Assembly (NCBI RefSeq): GCF_036077095.1
Contig: NZ_CP107961.1
Location: forward strand, 434,001-498,000
Direction of reading: 5' to 3'
DNA length: 64,000 nt
Origin: Streptomyces sp. NBC_00376
GTDB taxonomy: Bacteria; Actinomycetota; Actinomycetes; Streptomycetales; Streptomycetaceae
The notes under the pieces were generated by a model, which saw only the letters and a program-made list of their open reading frames with translations, made no database searches and was not told the origin of the DNA. Of this stretch, positions 50,817 to 59,521 are shown piece by piece (positions within the stretch are counted from its first letter, which is position 1; every line of letters starts with the position of its first letter). The translations under genes were made by a program, and so were the position numbers.

Positions 50817-51871
50817 ATCTTCGGCACCCCGACCTTCATGCCCTCGCGCAGCCCGCCGCCGGACACCTCGACCCGGCCCTCGGCGAACATTCCGAGCTCG
50901 ACCTTCACATCGCGGACCCTGCCGTCCTGGACGACCTGGAGGCCGAAGCCGCCGCCGGGCAGCGCGAGCAGCGCGTTCACCGGGACGCTGAGGACGTCCT
51001 TGTGCAGCTCGCCGTTCAGGTTCACCGTGACCGGCGCCTGGTCGAAGCCGCCGACCTTGTCCGGCTTGTCGAAGGAGACGGTCAGGGAGACCTTGGGGCT
51101 GTTGTCCTGCGGGTCCTTGCCGGGCTTCGCCGTCCGGCCGACCGAGGAGACCGACCCGGCCGCGCGGCTGCCGTCCGGCAGATCGACGGTGACCTTGGTG
51201 CCCGCCTTGGCGAGCTGGGTCTCGGCGACGTCGAGCTCGAACGTCACGATGCGCTCGGAGCCGGTCGTGGTGAGGACCGGAGCGCCGGGCTGGGCCAGTT
51301 CGCCGACGGTCGCCTCGACGCTCTTGATCCGGACCTCCCCCGGGGAGAAGGCGATGTCCTGCGGCCCCACCGTTCCGGTCCGCTCGCTGTCGTGGGACTT
51401 CTGCCAGCGCTTGACGGCGGCCGCGGTCAGCTCGGTGTACTCGTCGTCCGGGGTGAAGCCGGTGTAGCCGAGCTCCGCGAGGTTGCGCTCCAGCTGCTCC
51501 ACGTCCCGGCCCCGGTCGCCCGGCTTCAGCGTCCGGTACATCGGCCCCGAGCCGTACATCAGCCACACCGCCCGACCGTCGACCTCGTACAGCCGCTCGT
51601 TCCGCTTGACGGTCGAGCCGGTGCGCGGGGTCCAGGTCATGGTGCCCCCCGCGCCCGCGTTGACCTTGCGCTGCTTGTCGTAGCCGAGAGTGCCGTCCGC
51701 CTGGGCGCTGTCGCGCAGGTCGCGGCGCTCGACCGCGGCGGTGGCCGGGGGCAGCCCGGTGTTCCTCGGGCCGCCCGTCTCCCCGGCGGAGCCGAACTGA
51801 GTGAGAGCCAGTGACCCGGCCGCCACGGCGAGGACCGCCGCGGCGGCCACCATGACGCGTCCGCGCCTCAC
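50813..51871 (-). CDS. Efflux adaptor with peptidoglycan-binding domain, 352 aa
   Basis: One N-terminal membrane anchor (VMVAAAAVLAVAAGSLALTQ) leads outward to a MacA/HlyD-like protein: RDSAQADGTLGYDKQRKVNA (barrel-sandwich start), an inserted peptidoglycan_binding_1 domain (TLKPGDRGRDVEQLERNLAE, LGYTGFTPDDEYTELTAAAV, about 105-165) and beta-barrel segments EATVGELAQPGAPVLTTTGS and GTKVTVDLPDGSRAAGSVSS. The embedded wall-binding domain, usual in actinobacterial versions, would tether the pump to peptidoglycan. GTG 51871 overlaps the lipoprotein stop (GTGA); GTG 51889 is possible. Confidence 0.9.
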   Translation of the reverse strand: MRRGRVMVAAAAVLAVAAGSLALTQFGSAGETGGPRNTGLPPATAAVERRDLRDSAQADGTLGYDKQRKVNAGAGGTMTWTPRTGSTVKRNERLYEVDGRAVWLMYGSGPMYRTLKPGDRGRDVEQLERNLAELGYTGFTPDDEYTELTAAAVKRWQKSHDSERTGTVGPQDIAFSPGEVRIKSVEATVGELAQPGAPVLTTTGSERIVTFELDVAETQLAKAGTKVTVDLPDGSRAAGSVSSVGRTAKPGKDPQDNSPKVSLTVSFDKPDKVGGFDQAPVTVNLNGELHKDVLSVPVNALLALPGGGFGLQVVQDGRVRDVKVELGMFAEGRVEVSGGGLREGMKVGVPKI

Positions 51872-52398
51872 CGCCCGGCGCTTTCGCACGCCGCGTTGGC
51901 CTTCTCGAACTTCTTCATGTCCTTCTGCTGCAGCGCGGGCGCCTGCGCCATCCCGCCCTCGAACTTCGGGTCGGGCATGTCGATGCCGTTCTTGCGCATG
52001 CACCGGGCGAAGGCGAGCATCTTGTCCTTCTGTGCCTGGGTGATCTCCTTGGGCCCGCCGACCGATTTGTCCTGGCAGGCCTTGAACGCCTTCTCCATCT
52101 CCTTCTTGCTCTTGCCGCCGCCCTTGATGGTCATTCCGCGGCCGTCCTCGCCCGGCTTCGGCTCCGCGACATCCAAGCCGTGCTCCCGCAGGCACTTGCG
52201 GTGCTCCAGGGCCTGGTCCTCGTCCGTCTTCTTGGTGCCCGAAGCAGAGCCGCCGCTCTTGGTTCCGCTTCCGCTTCCGCCGCCGTCGCCAGAGCAGGCG
52301 GTGGCCGACAGAACGACGGCGGCGGCCATCAGGCAGGCGGCGACGACGCTGCGGCTTTGTGTGCGGGAGGTGGTCCGGCGGGAAATGGTCGGGTTCAT
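51868..52398 (-). CDS. Lipoprotein with repeated Cys motif, 176 aa
   Basis: A signal peptide with lipobox LSATAC gives a lipidated Cys near 35, then a Gly/Ser/Lys linker. The mature domain holds two related segments: EHRKCLREHGLDVAEPKPGE and ARCMRKNGIDMPDPKFEGGM, each C(L/M)R(E/K)(H/N)G(L/I)D...(E/D)P, about 70 residues apart, and further Cys in AFKACQDKS and ANAACESAG, so two C...C pairs are likely. It heads the ABC operon, with ATG 52398 preceded by GAGGAG, and is probably a substrate-binding or sensing partner of the pump. The operon diverges from a two-component system 127 bp away that may control it. Confidence 0.85.
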   Translation of the reverse strand: MNPTISRRTTSRTQSRSVVAACLMAAAVVLSATACSGDGGGSGSGTKSGGSASGTKKTDEDQALEHRKCLREHGLDVAEPKPGEDGRGMTIKGGGKSKKEMEKAFKACQDKSVGGPKEITQAQKDKMLAFARCMRKNGIDMPDPKFEGGMAQAPALQQKDMKKFEKANAACESAGR

Positions 52399-52525
52399 GA
52401 GGACTCCTCGTCCGTTGCTGACAGGCCGGGTACGAACGGCTTGAGCGTGCGCGAGGTCGCGGTTTCGTTTCTCTCAGCCCGGATGCTTACACCGACGAAA
52501 CATCGCTCTGGGTTAAACAGGACTC

Positions 52526-53290
52526 ATGCGTGTACTGGTGGTGGAGGACGAGGAATTCCTGGCCGGGATGATCGCCGAGGGGCTGCGCCGCGACGCCGTC
52601 GCGGTGGACATCGCCCCCGACGGCCGGGCGGCGCTGGACCGGCTTCGGTTCGGCGCGTACGACGTGATGATCCTCGACCGCGATCTGCCGGGGCTGCACG
52701 GCGACGAGGTGTGCCGGCGGGTCGTCGGCATGCGCCTGCTGACCCGGATCCTGATGCTCACCGCGTCCGGGACGGTACGGGACCGGGTGGCCGGCCTCGG
52801 GCTCGGCGCCGACGACTACCTGACCAAGCCGTTCGCGTACGACGAACTCCTCGCCCGGGTCCTGGCGCTCGGCCGCCGTGCCCGCCCCGCTCTCCCGCCG
52901 GTCCTGGAACGGGCCGGGCTGACGCTCGACACCGCCCGCCGCCAGGTCTGCCGCGACGGCCGCTACCTCTCGCTCTCACGCAAGGAGTTCGCCGTGCTGG
53001 AGACCCTGCTGCGGGCCGAGGGCGCGGTCGTCAGCGGCGACGACCTGATCGAGGGGGTGTGGGAGGAGGACACCAGCTATCGCACCAACGCGGTCCGGGT
53101 CACGCTGTCCAAGCTCCGCGCCAAACTGGGCGCGCCCCCGGTGATCGAGACGGTCCCGGGGGCCGGCTACCGCGTCGGGGACGGCCTCGCGGACGGGCCG
53201 GGGCACCACGGCCCCGCGACCGGACGGGTGAATGGGCCGGCGGACCAGCCGGACGGCGGCTCCGCGGACCGGCCGGGGGAGAGCCGGTGA
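52526..53290 (+). CDS. OmpR/PhoB-type response regulator, 254 aa
   Basis: Receiver domain with acidic pair in MRVLVVEDEEFLAGMIAEGL, phospho-acceptor Asp in VMILDRDLPGLHGDEV (about residue 52), Thr in ILMLTASGTV and Lys in YLTKPFAYDELLARV; a winged helix at about 128-220 (LSLSRKEFAVLETLLRAEGA, TSYRTNAVRVTLSKLRAKLG, VIETVPGAGYRV). A Gly/Asp/Pro tail follows. ATG 52526 has AGGAC upstream. The kinase start overlaps its stop (GTGA). Divergent to the lipoprotein/ABC operon, which is its probable target. Confidence 0.94.
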   Translation: MRVLVVEDEEFLAGMIAEGLRRDAVAVDIAPDGRAALDRLRFGAYDVMILDRDLPGLHGDEVCRRVVGMRLLTRILMLTASGTVRDRVAGLGLGADDYLTKPFAYDELLARVLALGRRARPALPPVLERAGLTLDTARRQVCRDGRYLSLSRKEFAVLETLLRAEGAVVSGDDLIEGVWEEDTSYRTNAVRVTLSKLRAKLGAPPVIETVPGAGYRVGDGLADGPGHHGPATGRVNGPADQPDGGSADRPGESR

Positions 53291-54468
53291 GGAGCGAGCG
53301 CGCCCGGCTCACCGCGCTGTACGGCGGACTGCTGGTGCTGGCCGGCGCCCTGCTGATGGGGCTGGTCTACCTGCTGGTCAGCGAGCGCCTCTACGCCACT
53401 GTGCTCACTGCGGTGGCACCGGCGGTCCCCCACGGGGCCACCCCCGCCATTCAGTCGGGCGTGGCCTCCGTGCCCCAGCCGCCGTCGTCGGACTGGGCGC
53501 AGACCGTGGTCATGGAACCCGGGCAGTACGCGGTGGCGAAGAGGGTCACCACCGCGGCCGGGGACGCCGCGCTCAACCAGCTGCTGACGATCTCCGGGGT
53601 CTCCCTCGCCGTCTACTCAGCGCTCTCCGTCGCGCTCGCCTGGTGGATGGCGGGCCGGGTGCTGCGGCCGGTCGGCGTCATCGCCGCCCGCGCCCGCCGA
53701 CTCTCCGCCAGCAACCTGCACGAACGCCTCGCGCTGAAGGCCCCGCCCGGCGAGCTCAAGGAACTGGCCGACACCTTCGACGGGATGCTCGACCGGATCG
53801 AGGAGCTGGTCGCCGCCCGCCAGCGGTTCGCCGCCAACGCCGCCCATGAGCTGCGCACCCCGCTCGCCGTGCAGCGGGCCGCAGCCGAGATCGGCCTCGC
53901 CGACGACCCGCCGCCCGAGAAGGTCGCCTGGATCCGGGACAAACTCATCGACACCGCCGCCGACAGCGAGCAGCTGATCGAGGGACTGCTGCTCCTCGCG
54001 GTCTGTGACGAGGGCCTGCGGCGGCGCGAACGGGTCGAACTGGACGCGATCGCGGCCACGGTGACCGAGGCGCTGGAGCCGGAGGCGAAGAACCGTTCCA
54101 TCACCGTCGAGGCGGAGGCCCGGCCACTGCCGGCCGAGGGCGACCCGGTCCTGCTGGGCCATCTCGTGCACAACCTGGTCGCCAACGCGCTGCGCCACAA
54201 CCACCCCGGCGGGACGGTACGGATCCGGGTGGGACCGGGCGGTCTGGAGGTCGCCAACACCGGGCCGGTGGTGGAAGCGGCGACCGTGCCGCTGCTGTTC
54301 GAGCCGTTCCGCCGGGCGCAGGCCCGCCGCCACGCTCCCGGTGAGGGAGCCGGCCTGGGGCTCTCCATCGTGGCGTCGATCGCGAGGGCGCACGGCGGCG
54401 AGGCGAGTGCGACGGCGAACCCGGGCGGCGGCCTGACGGTCCGGGTCGTGCTGCCGACGTGCCCGTAG
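53287..54468 (+). CDS. Sensor histidine kinase, 393 aa
   Basis: Two membrane helices (LTALYGGLLVLAGALLMGLV and LTISGVSLAVYSALSVALAW) enclose an extracytoplasmic loop of about 90 residues rich in Pro and Ala. Then come HAMP (GRVLRPVGVIAARARRLSAS), the H box FAANAAHELRTPLAVQRAAA with the phospho-acceptor His, N box LVHNLVANALRHNHPG and G box GEGAGLGLSIVASIARAHGG. GTG 53287 overlaps the regulator stop. The pair should sense an envelope or drug signal and control the divergent ABC operon. Confidence 0.94.
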   Translation: MRSERARLTALYGGLLVLAGALLMGLVYLLVSERLYATVLTAVAPAVPHGATPAIQSGVASVPQPPSSDWAQTVVMEPGQYAVAKRVTTAAGDAALNQLLTISGVSLAVYSALSVALAWWMAGRVLRPVGVIAARARRLSASNLHERLALKAPPGELKELADTFDGMLDRIEELVAARQRFAANAAHELRTPLAVQRAAAEIGLADDPPPEKVAWIRDKLIDTAADSEQLIEGLLLLAVCDEGLRRRERVELDAIAATVTEALEPEAKNRSITVEAEARPLPAEGDPVLLGHLVHNLVANALRHNHPGGTVRIRVGPGGLEVANTGPVVEAATVPLLFEPFRRAQARRHAPGEGAGLGLSIVASIARAHGGEASATANPGGGLTVRVVLPTCP

Positions 54469-54485
54469 CGGGGTGCCCGGCGCGA

Positions 54486-54781
54486 TCAGCGGCGGTAGAG
54501 GATCCGGTTCCGGTACTCCGTCATCACGCGCCTGTTCCACTTGTGGCCGCCGTCGACGTTCGCAGAGCGCAGCGGCGGCGGTTCCACGCTCCGTTCCACG
54601 AACTGTTCCGCCGCGGCAGCCGTCATCGCCCGCATCAGGGCGCTGGTGACCACCGTCGACGCGGGGGCGAACGCTGCCTTGATCTCGTCGGGGGTCAGCT
54701 CCCGGCGCCACCGGCGGCGAGCATGGTGGCGGCGAGAGTCAATGAGGCGGCCGCAGTGCGCAGGGGGTGCCGTGCGTGCAT
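54486..54781 (-). pseudogene. Small secreted protein, frameshifted after its signal peptide
   Basis: ATG 54781 starts MHARHPLRTAAASLTLAATM, then LAAGGAGS and a stop: a complete Sec-type signal peptide. The rest of the protein (ELTPDEIKAAFAPASTVVTS, ALMRAMTAAAAEQFVERSVE and GGHKWNRRVMTEYRNRILYR) is in another frame after a one-base shift near 54703, ending at 54486. It would be a 97-residue exported protein of unknown family. It converges on the histidine kinase gene end. Confidence 0.5.
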
Positions 54782-54866
54782 GGGTGAGCAAAGGTTGTAG
54801 TGGGAGGGGCGAGGAGGGTCCCGGCGGCTCCCCGGTGGAACTCCGGCCCCGCACGGTCGTCCCTGA

Positions 54867-56207
54867 TCAGGCACGGGTGCCGGAACACGGGCTGCGGCCG
54901 GGCAGTTCCAGGGTGGCCACGGCTCCGCCGGCCGCGATGTTGGCCAGAGTGAGGCGGGCGCCGATGACGTGGGCCTGGCCGAGGGCGATGGTGAGGCCGA
55001 GGCCGTGCCCGTGGCCCCGCTCGGCGGCTCCGGTGCGGAAGCGCTGGGGTCCGTGGGCGAGGACTTCCGAGGGGAAGCCGGGGCCGTGGTCGCGTACGAC
55101 GACGGTCGTTTCGCCGACGCTCACCTCGACCGGCGCCGCGCCGTGGCGGTGGGCGTTGAGGACCAGGTTGGTGACGATGCGGTCGAGGCGGCGCGGGTCG
55201 GTCTCGGCGACCGGGCTGCCGCTCACCGTGACCCGGGTCTCCAGCCCCGTGCGTCGTACGGATTCCGCCACCAGTTCACCGAGCGGCACCGGTTGGGCAT
55301 CGGCCTCCTCCGCTCCCGCGTCCAGGCGGGAGATCTCCAGGAGGTCGTCCACGAGGGCGCGCAGCACCTGGACGCGGTCGCGGACCAGGTCGGTCGCCTC
55401 GCCCTCCGGGAGGAGGGAGGCGGAGGTGACGAGGCCGGTCAGCGGGGTGCGCAGTTCATGGGCGACATCGGCGGTGAAACGCTGTTCGTCGCGCAGCCGG
55501 TCCTGCAGGGCGTCCGCCATGAGGTCGACGGCGGAGGAGATTTCGCTGATCTCGTCATGGCCGCGGCTCCGGGTCCTGGCGTCCGGATCACCGTGCTTGA
55601 TGCGGTGGGCGGTCCGGGCGACGCGGCGCAGACGGCGGAGTACCAGTTCGACGGCGAGGAGAGTGAGAGGGATGACGACGGCGAGCGTGGCGAGGGCCGC
55701 GTACCTCATGTGCCGGTCCAGGGCCTGGAGACTGCGCAGCTCGCTGCCCATGTCCACCCAGGTGGCCAGCACGGTGCCGTCGACGTGGCCGGCCGCCCAC
55801 ATCCGCGGCCCCTGAGCCGGCTTCCGGTCGTCGTACCAGGTCACGGGCGCGGGCTCGGAGCCCAGCCGGTCCCGCAATTCATCCGGTACGTCGTCGCCGA
55901 CCAGATAGCCGGGAACCCCCGACGGGGACGGCCGTGCGGGCTGCGCGCCCCGGAACTCGGCTTCGGCCGATTCCAGCGCGCGCATCGCTTCGCCGCGGCC
56001 GACGTTCATGTCGCGGGCTTCGGTGGTCCCGTGGACGAGGATCCCGATGCCCAGTGCCATGGCACAGGCCGCTGCCGCGACCCCGAAGGCGATTTTCCAG
56101 CGGAGGGATCTCGGGTCGACAAGACGCCGCACGCCGCGGCCGGGGCCGTCCTCGGACGCGATGCGTTCGGCCTGGGCGCCGGGGGCGGGGCCGGTGGTCC
56201 GCCTCAT
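54867..56207 (-). CDS. Sensor histidine kinase of the carboxypeptidase operon, 446 aa
   Basis: Helix 1 (SLRWKIAFGVAAAACAMALG, ending ILVHG) and helix 2 (YAALATLAVVIPLTLLAVEL) surround an extracytoplasmic domain of about 125 residues; HAMP RVARTAHRIKHGDPDARTRS follows. H box DEQRFTADVAHELRTPLTGL, N box RIVTNLVLNAHRHGAAP, D box VVVRDHGPGFPSEVL and G box ERGHGHGLGLTIALGQAHVI are complete. ATG 56207 starts 1 base after the response-regulator stop. It lies at the end of an operon with a D-Ala-D-Ala carboxypeptidase, so it may sense the cell wall or an antibiotic acting on it. Confidence 0.93.
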   Translation of the reverse strand: MRRTTGPAPGAQAERIASEDGPGRGVRRLVDPRSLRWKIAFGVAAAACAMALGIGILVHGTTEARDMNVGRGEAMRALESAEAEFRGAQPARPSPSGVPGYLVGDDVPDELRDRLGSEPAPVTWYDDRKPAQGPRMWAAGHVDGTVLATWVDMGSELRSLQALDRHMRYAALATLAVVIPLTLLAVELVLRRLRRVARTAHRIKHGDPDARTRSRGHDEISEISSAVDLMADALQDRLRDEQRFTADVAHELRTPLTGLVTSASLLPEGEATDLVRDRVQVLRALVDDLLEISRLDAGAEEADAQPVPLGELVAESVRRTGLETRVTVSGSPVAETDPRRLDRIVTNLVLNAHRHGAAPVEVSVGETTVVVRDHGPGFPSEVLAHGPQRFRTGAAERGHGHGLGLTIALGQAHVIGARLTLANIAAGGAVATLELPGRSPCSGTRA

Positions 56208-56208
56208 C

Positions 56209-56985
56209 TCAGCGCCGGAACCTGTAGCCGAAACCGCGGACGGTCTCGATGTGACCGGCACCGATCTTCTTGCGCAGTCGCTGCACGGCCAGGTCCACCA
56301 CCCGGCTGTCGCCGTCCCAGCCGTAGTCCCACACCTTGCGCAGCAGCGTCTGCCGTTGCAGGGCGACGCCCGGCGCGGCAATGAACTCCAGGAGCAGGCG
56401 CAGTTCGGTCGGGGTGAGCGCGAGCGGACGGCCGTCGACGCGTACCTCCAGGCCCCGGGTGTCGACGCTGAGGTCGCGGAAGGTGAGCAGGCCCTCGTCG
56501 GCCGGGCGGCTGCCCGCCGCGGGGGGCCGGGTGAAGGTGGCCCGGCGCAGCAGGGTGCGGATCCGCGCCAGCAGGACGGTGGTGTCGACCGGTTTGACGA
56601 TGTAGTCGTCGGCGCCCACCTCCAGGCCCGCCACCACGTCGAGCGAGGCGCCGCGGGCGGACATCATCAGGATCGGTGCCTGACTCGTCTCACGGATCCG
56701 GCGGCACAGTCCGATGCCGTCGAGGTGCGGCAGCATGATGTCGAGGAGCAGCAGGTCGTGCTGCCCCTCCCGGAACATCTCAAGGCCCGTCAGGCCGTCG
56801 GACGCCGCCGAGACCCGGTAGCCGTAGCGCTCCAGCACCATCCCGACGGACCTGCGGATCGCTTCGTCGTCCTCGACCAGCAGTACGTGGACGGAGTCGG
56901 GCGGGGAGGAGGGAGCGGAGGCCGGGGCGGCACCGGTCGGGCCGCCGTCGTGCTGTTCCGCCGCGTCACGGTCGTGCTGTTGCAT
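56209..56985 (-). CDS. OmpR-type response regulator, 258 aa
   Basis: After a disordered N-terminal 30 residues (Gln/His/Asp/Pro-rich) comes the receiver: VLLVEDDEAIRRSVGMVLER with the acidic pocket, LLLLDIMLPHLDGIGLCRRI with the Asp, ILMMSARGASLDVVAGLEVG and DDYIVKPVDTTVLLARIRTL; then a winged helix (ALTPTELRLLLEFIAAPGVA, VVDLAVQRLRKKIGAGHIET, VRGFGYRF). ATG 56985 follows AGGTGACG; the frame is open to 57072 but without a ribosome site. Kinase gene follows at once; the EEP-fold gene precedes by 83 bases. Confidence 0.93.
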   Translation of the reverse strand: MQQHDRDAAEQHDGGPTGAAPASAPSSPPDSVHVLLVEDDEAIRRSVGMVLERYGYRVSAASDGLTGLEMFREGQHDLLLLDIMLPHLDGIGLCRRIRETSQAPILMMSARGASLDVVAGLEVGADDYIVKPVDTTVLLARIRTLLRRATFTRPPAAGSRPADEGLLTFRDLSVDTRGLEVRVDGRPLALTPTELRLLLEFIAAPGVALQRQTLLRKVWDYGWDGDSRVVDLAVQRLRKKIGAGHIETVRGFGYRFRR

Positions 56986-57068
56986 CACGTCACCTGAAAG
57001 GTCAATCGGTATCGGACTGCCGGAGGGCGTCCCGCCGGGCAAGAGGGGTGGCCGACGCCCGTAACTTC

Positions 57069-58055
57069 TCACAGGCGCAGACCGGCCGTGACCGGCAGAT
57101 GGTCGCTCCCGGTGGACGGCAGGGTCCCGGACGAGACCGGGGTGACGCCCCTCACCAGGATCTGGTCGATCCGGGCCACCGGGAACGAGGAGGGCCAGCT
57201 GAAGCCGAAGCCGTCACCGGCCTCCTCCTGGGCCGACCGTAGCCCAGAGGTCACCTGCCGCAGCGCGCGGTCGTCGGTCGTGCCGTTGAAGTCGCCCACG
57301 ACCACGACCCGGGGCAGCCGTTCGGCGCGTACGGCGTCGGCGAGCTGTGCGGCCGCCTCGTTGCGCCTCGCCGTGGTGAAGCCTACGCCCGGGAGCACCC
57401 GTACCGACGCGAGGTGGGCGGCATAGACGGCGACGGGCCCCTTTGGGGTCTCGGCCGTCGCCCGCAGGGCACGGGTCCACGGCATGATCGCGACCGGCTC
57501 CACATCCCTCAGCGGATACGTGCTCCACAGTCCGACCGTGCCCTGCACCGAGTGGTACGGATACGTGTCGGCCAGGGCACGCTCGTACACGGGTGCCGTC
57601 CGCGTGCTCAGCTCCTCAAGGGCGAGCAACTCGGCACCGGAGGAGGCGAGTTCACGCGCGGTCCCGACCGGGCCCGGGTTCTCGTCGTTGACGTTGTGGC
57701 TGACCACGGTCAGGTCCTGACCGGCGGACCGCTTGTCGATGAGCAGGCCGCCGAACAGGGAACACCAGACCACGGCAGGAAGGAGCGCCGCGACACCGGC
57801 GGTCGCCGACCGTCGCACCGCCGCCGACGCCAGCAGCACGGGCACTCCCACCCCGAGCCAGGGCAGGAACGTCTCCAGAAGGCTGCCGAGGTTGCCGAAC
57901 CCATCCGGAAACCAGGTGTGCCCGGCCATGACCAGTGTGAGCGGTACGGCGGCTGCCGCGATCAGCAGGCCGCGCCGCCAGGGGCCCCTGCCGCCCGGAG
58001 AGGTTCCCGACCCGGTGTCGGTCTCGCGAGCCGTGCGCACGACCTGCGCGGTCAT
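57069..58055 (-). CDS. Membrane-anchored endonuclease/exonuclease/phosphatase-fold protein, 328 aa
   Basis: Three N-terminal helices (GLLIAAAAVPLTLVMAGHTW, FLPWLGVGVPVLLASAAVRR, AGVAALLPAVVWCSLFGGLL) place the catalytic domain outside. That domain has the EEP signature: first Asn in LTVVSHNVNDENPGPVGTA, Glu in LLALEELSTRTAPVYE, His in PVAVYAAHLASVRV, DFN in RVVVVGDFNGTTDDRALR, and final SDH in STGSDHLPVTAGLRL. Members cleave phosphodiesters in nucleic acids, lipids or inositol phosphates. ATG 58055 overlaps the carboxypeptidase stop (ATGA), so the two are co-translated. Confidence 0.9.
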   Translation of the reverse strand: MTAQVVRTARETDTGSGTSPGGRGPWRRGLLIAAAAVPLTLVMAGHTWFPDGFGNLGSLLETFLPWLGVGVPVLLASAAVRRSATAGVAALLPAVVWCSLFGGLLIDKRSAGQDLTVVSHNVNDENPGPVGTARELASSGAELLALEELSTRTAPVYERALADTYPYHSVQGTVGLWSTYPLRDVEPVAIMPWTRALRATAETPKGPVAVYAAHLASVRVLPGVGFTTARRNEAAAQLADAVRAERLPRVVVVGDFNGTTDDRALRQVTSGLRSAQEEAGDGFGFSWPSSFPVARIDQILVRGVTPVSSGTLPSTGSDHLPVTAGLRL

Positions 58056-59068
58056 GCCCCCACCGGCTTGCCGTCGCGACCGGCGAGGGCGGCCGGGAGG
58101 TCCTTCTGCAGGGCGTCGATCAGCCTGCCGCTGTTCTCCAGCGCGGCCCGGAGGCCCTCGGCGGGCGTGGTGTTGGCGCGCTGCCCCAGCACGACACCGA
58201 GCACCAGACGCCGCGCCGTGCCGGACCGCACCTCGGCGGCCCACATGAGATTGCCGCCCGCGGCGGTGCCCGACCCGGTCTTGAGCCCGATCACCCCGGG
58301 TCTGCCGAGCAGCCGGTTGGAGTTCGTGATCGTGCCGGGCACCCCGGGAACGGTCGTGTCCCGCATCGCGACGATCGTGCGCAGCACCGGTTCCTCCATG
58401 GCCCGGCGGGCGAGCTTGAGCTGGTCGTCGGCGGTGCTCCTGGTGGTGACCTCAAGACCGCTGGCCCCGGTGTACGTGGTCCGGGTCATCCCCAGTCCGG
58501 CGGCTGCGCGGTTCATCTTCCTGACGAAGGCGTCCTGACTTCCCGCGTCCCAACGGGCCAGCAGCCGGGCCACGTTGTTGCCGGACGGAAGCAGCAACAG
58601 CTCCAGGAGTTCGCGCTGGGTGAGCCGCTGTCCCTCGCGGACCGGGGCGCTGGACTCGCTGAGCGAGTGGGCCTCCTGAGCGGCGGCCGCGTCGACCGTG
58701 ATCCCCGGCCCCTTCGCCGTGCCCCTGAGCGGATGCTCCTTGAGGATCACGTACGCGGTCATCACCTTGGTGACGCTTGCGATCGGCACCGGCTGCCGCC
58801 CGCCCCTGCTGCCCAGGCTGCCGATGCCCTCCACCTCGATGCTCGTCTGCCCCTCCCGCGGCCACGGCAGATCCATGCGGTCCGCCACGGCCGCCGCGCG
58901 CGGGGTCGGCGCGGAGCCGCTGTCCCGGTCGCCGCCGGTGAACCCCAGCCAGCCGCCGGCACCGGCAACCCCGAGCACCGCGGCCGAGGCCCACACCGCG
59001 CCCCGACGCCCCCGACCTGCGTGTTCCTTCCCCTGCGGCGCACCAGCACGTGTCCAACGAGCCTCCAC
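58052..59068 (-). CDS. D-alanyl-D-alanine carboxypeptidase (DacA/class A PBP5 type), 338 aa
   Basis: One N-terminal membrane anchor (GAVWASAAVLGVAGAGGWLG) exports a peptidase S11 domain: SxxK as SVTK in VPIASVTKVMTAYVILKEHP, SxN as SGN in LLLLPSGNNVARLLARWDAG, and KTG in VIGLKTGSGTAAGGNLMW. It removes the terminal D-Ala from peptidoglycan stem peptides. GTG 59068 is 9 bases after GAGAGG; TTG 59074 is possible. It is the first gene of a four-gene operon (carboxypeptidase, EEP-fold protein, regulator, kinase), so wall trimming is probably controlled by the two-component pair. Confidence 0.9.
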   Translation of the reverse strand: MEARWTRAGAPQGKEHAGRGRRGAVWASAAVLGVAGAGGWLGFTGGDRDSGSAPTPRAAAVADRMDLPWPREGQTSIEVEGIGSLGSRGGRQPVPIASVTKVMTAYVILKEHPLRGTAKGPGITVDAAAAQEAHSLSESSAPVREGQRLTQRELLELLLLPSGNNVARLLARWDAGSQDAFVRKMNRAAAGLGMTRTTYTGASGLEVTTRSTADDQLKLARRAMEEPVLRTIVAMRDTTVPGVPGTITNSNRLLGRPGVIGLKTGSGTAAGGNLMWAAEVRSGTARRLVLGVVLGQRANTTPAEGLRAALENSGRLIDALQKDLPAALAGRDGKPVGA

Positions 59069-59383
59069 CGACAACCACCTCTCACCACCCGACACACACG
59101 AGGAACCGTGTACGTGGTCCAGCCTGTGAGAGGACCGCATCCGGCCGATCAGGGCCGTGCATCCGGCACCGCGCGGAATTGTGTCGGCCGGGTATCAGGC
59201 CCCGACGCCCACGCGGGCGGACCGGCGGCCCCGCAGTCGGGGCCGCCCTGCCGGTTCAGCCGTTCGTAGGGACGTCGCTGGTCTGGCTGGCCACGCCGGG
59301 AGGGGCCGGGAAGGCTGTGCGCGGCAGGGCTCTCTCTCCCCGCCAGGGTCGGTCTCGCCCCGTTGCATGAGCAGGGCTCGGGT
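59069..59383. other. Gap of about 315 bases without a supported gene
   Basis: Upstream region of the carboxypeptidase operon; it should hold the promoter, but no element stands out. Confidence 0.4.
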
Positions 59384-59521
59384 GTGGGTGACGCAGCGAC
59401 CGCTCTTCTGGAACGCGCGGTCGACACGATCCTGGCCGCGCTCGCCCTGCTCCTGGTCGTCGCCGTTCTCGCCGCCATCGGACAAGCAGCCCCGGTCCGA
59501 CCACCCACCCTCCACCACTGA
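59384..59521 (+). CDS. Poss. 45-residue single-helix membrane peptide
   Basis: The frame from GTG 59384 reads VGDAATALLERAVDTILAAL, ALLLVVAVLAAIGQAAPVRP and ends TLHH. It is one hydrophobic helix with an acidic, Arg-containing leader. No good ribosome site is visible. The next GTG (59533), with AGGAGAGCA upstream, opens a frame that meets the ligase scrap, so this may be the first gene of a lost small operon. Composition bias could also explain it. Confidence 0.3.
   Translation: MGDAATALLERAVDTILAALALLLVVAVLAAIGQAAPVRPPTLHH

Noticed and set aside
52180..53286. Plus-strand frame running into the histidine kinase
   Set aside because: It is the wrong frame over the lipoprotein antisense and response regulator; the kinase starts at GTG 53287.
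54969..56384. 471-codon plus-strand frame
   Set aside because: Antisense to the second histidine kinase; Gly/Asp/Val-rich without motifs.
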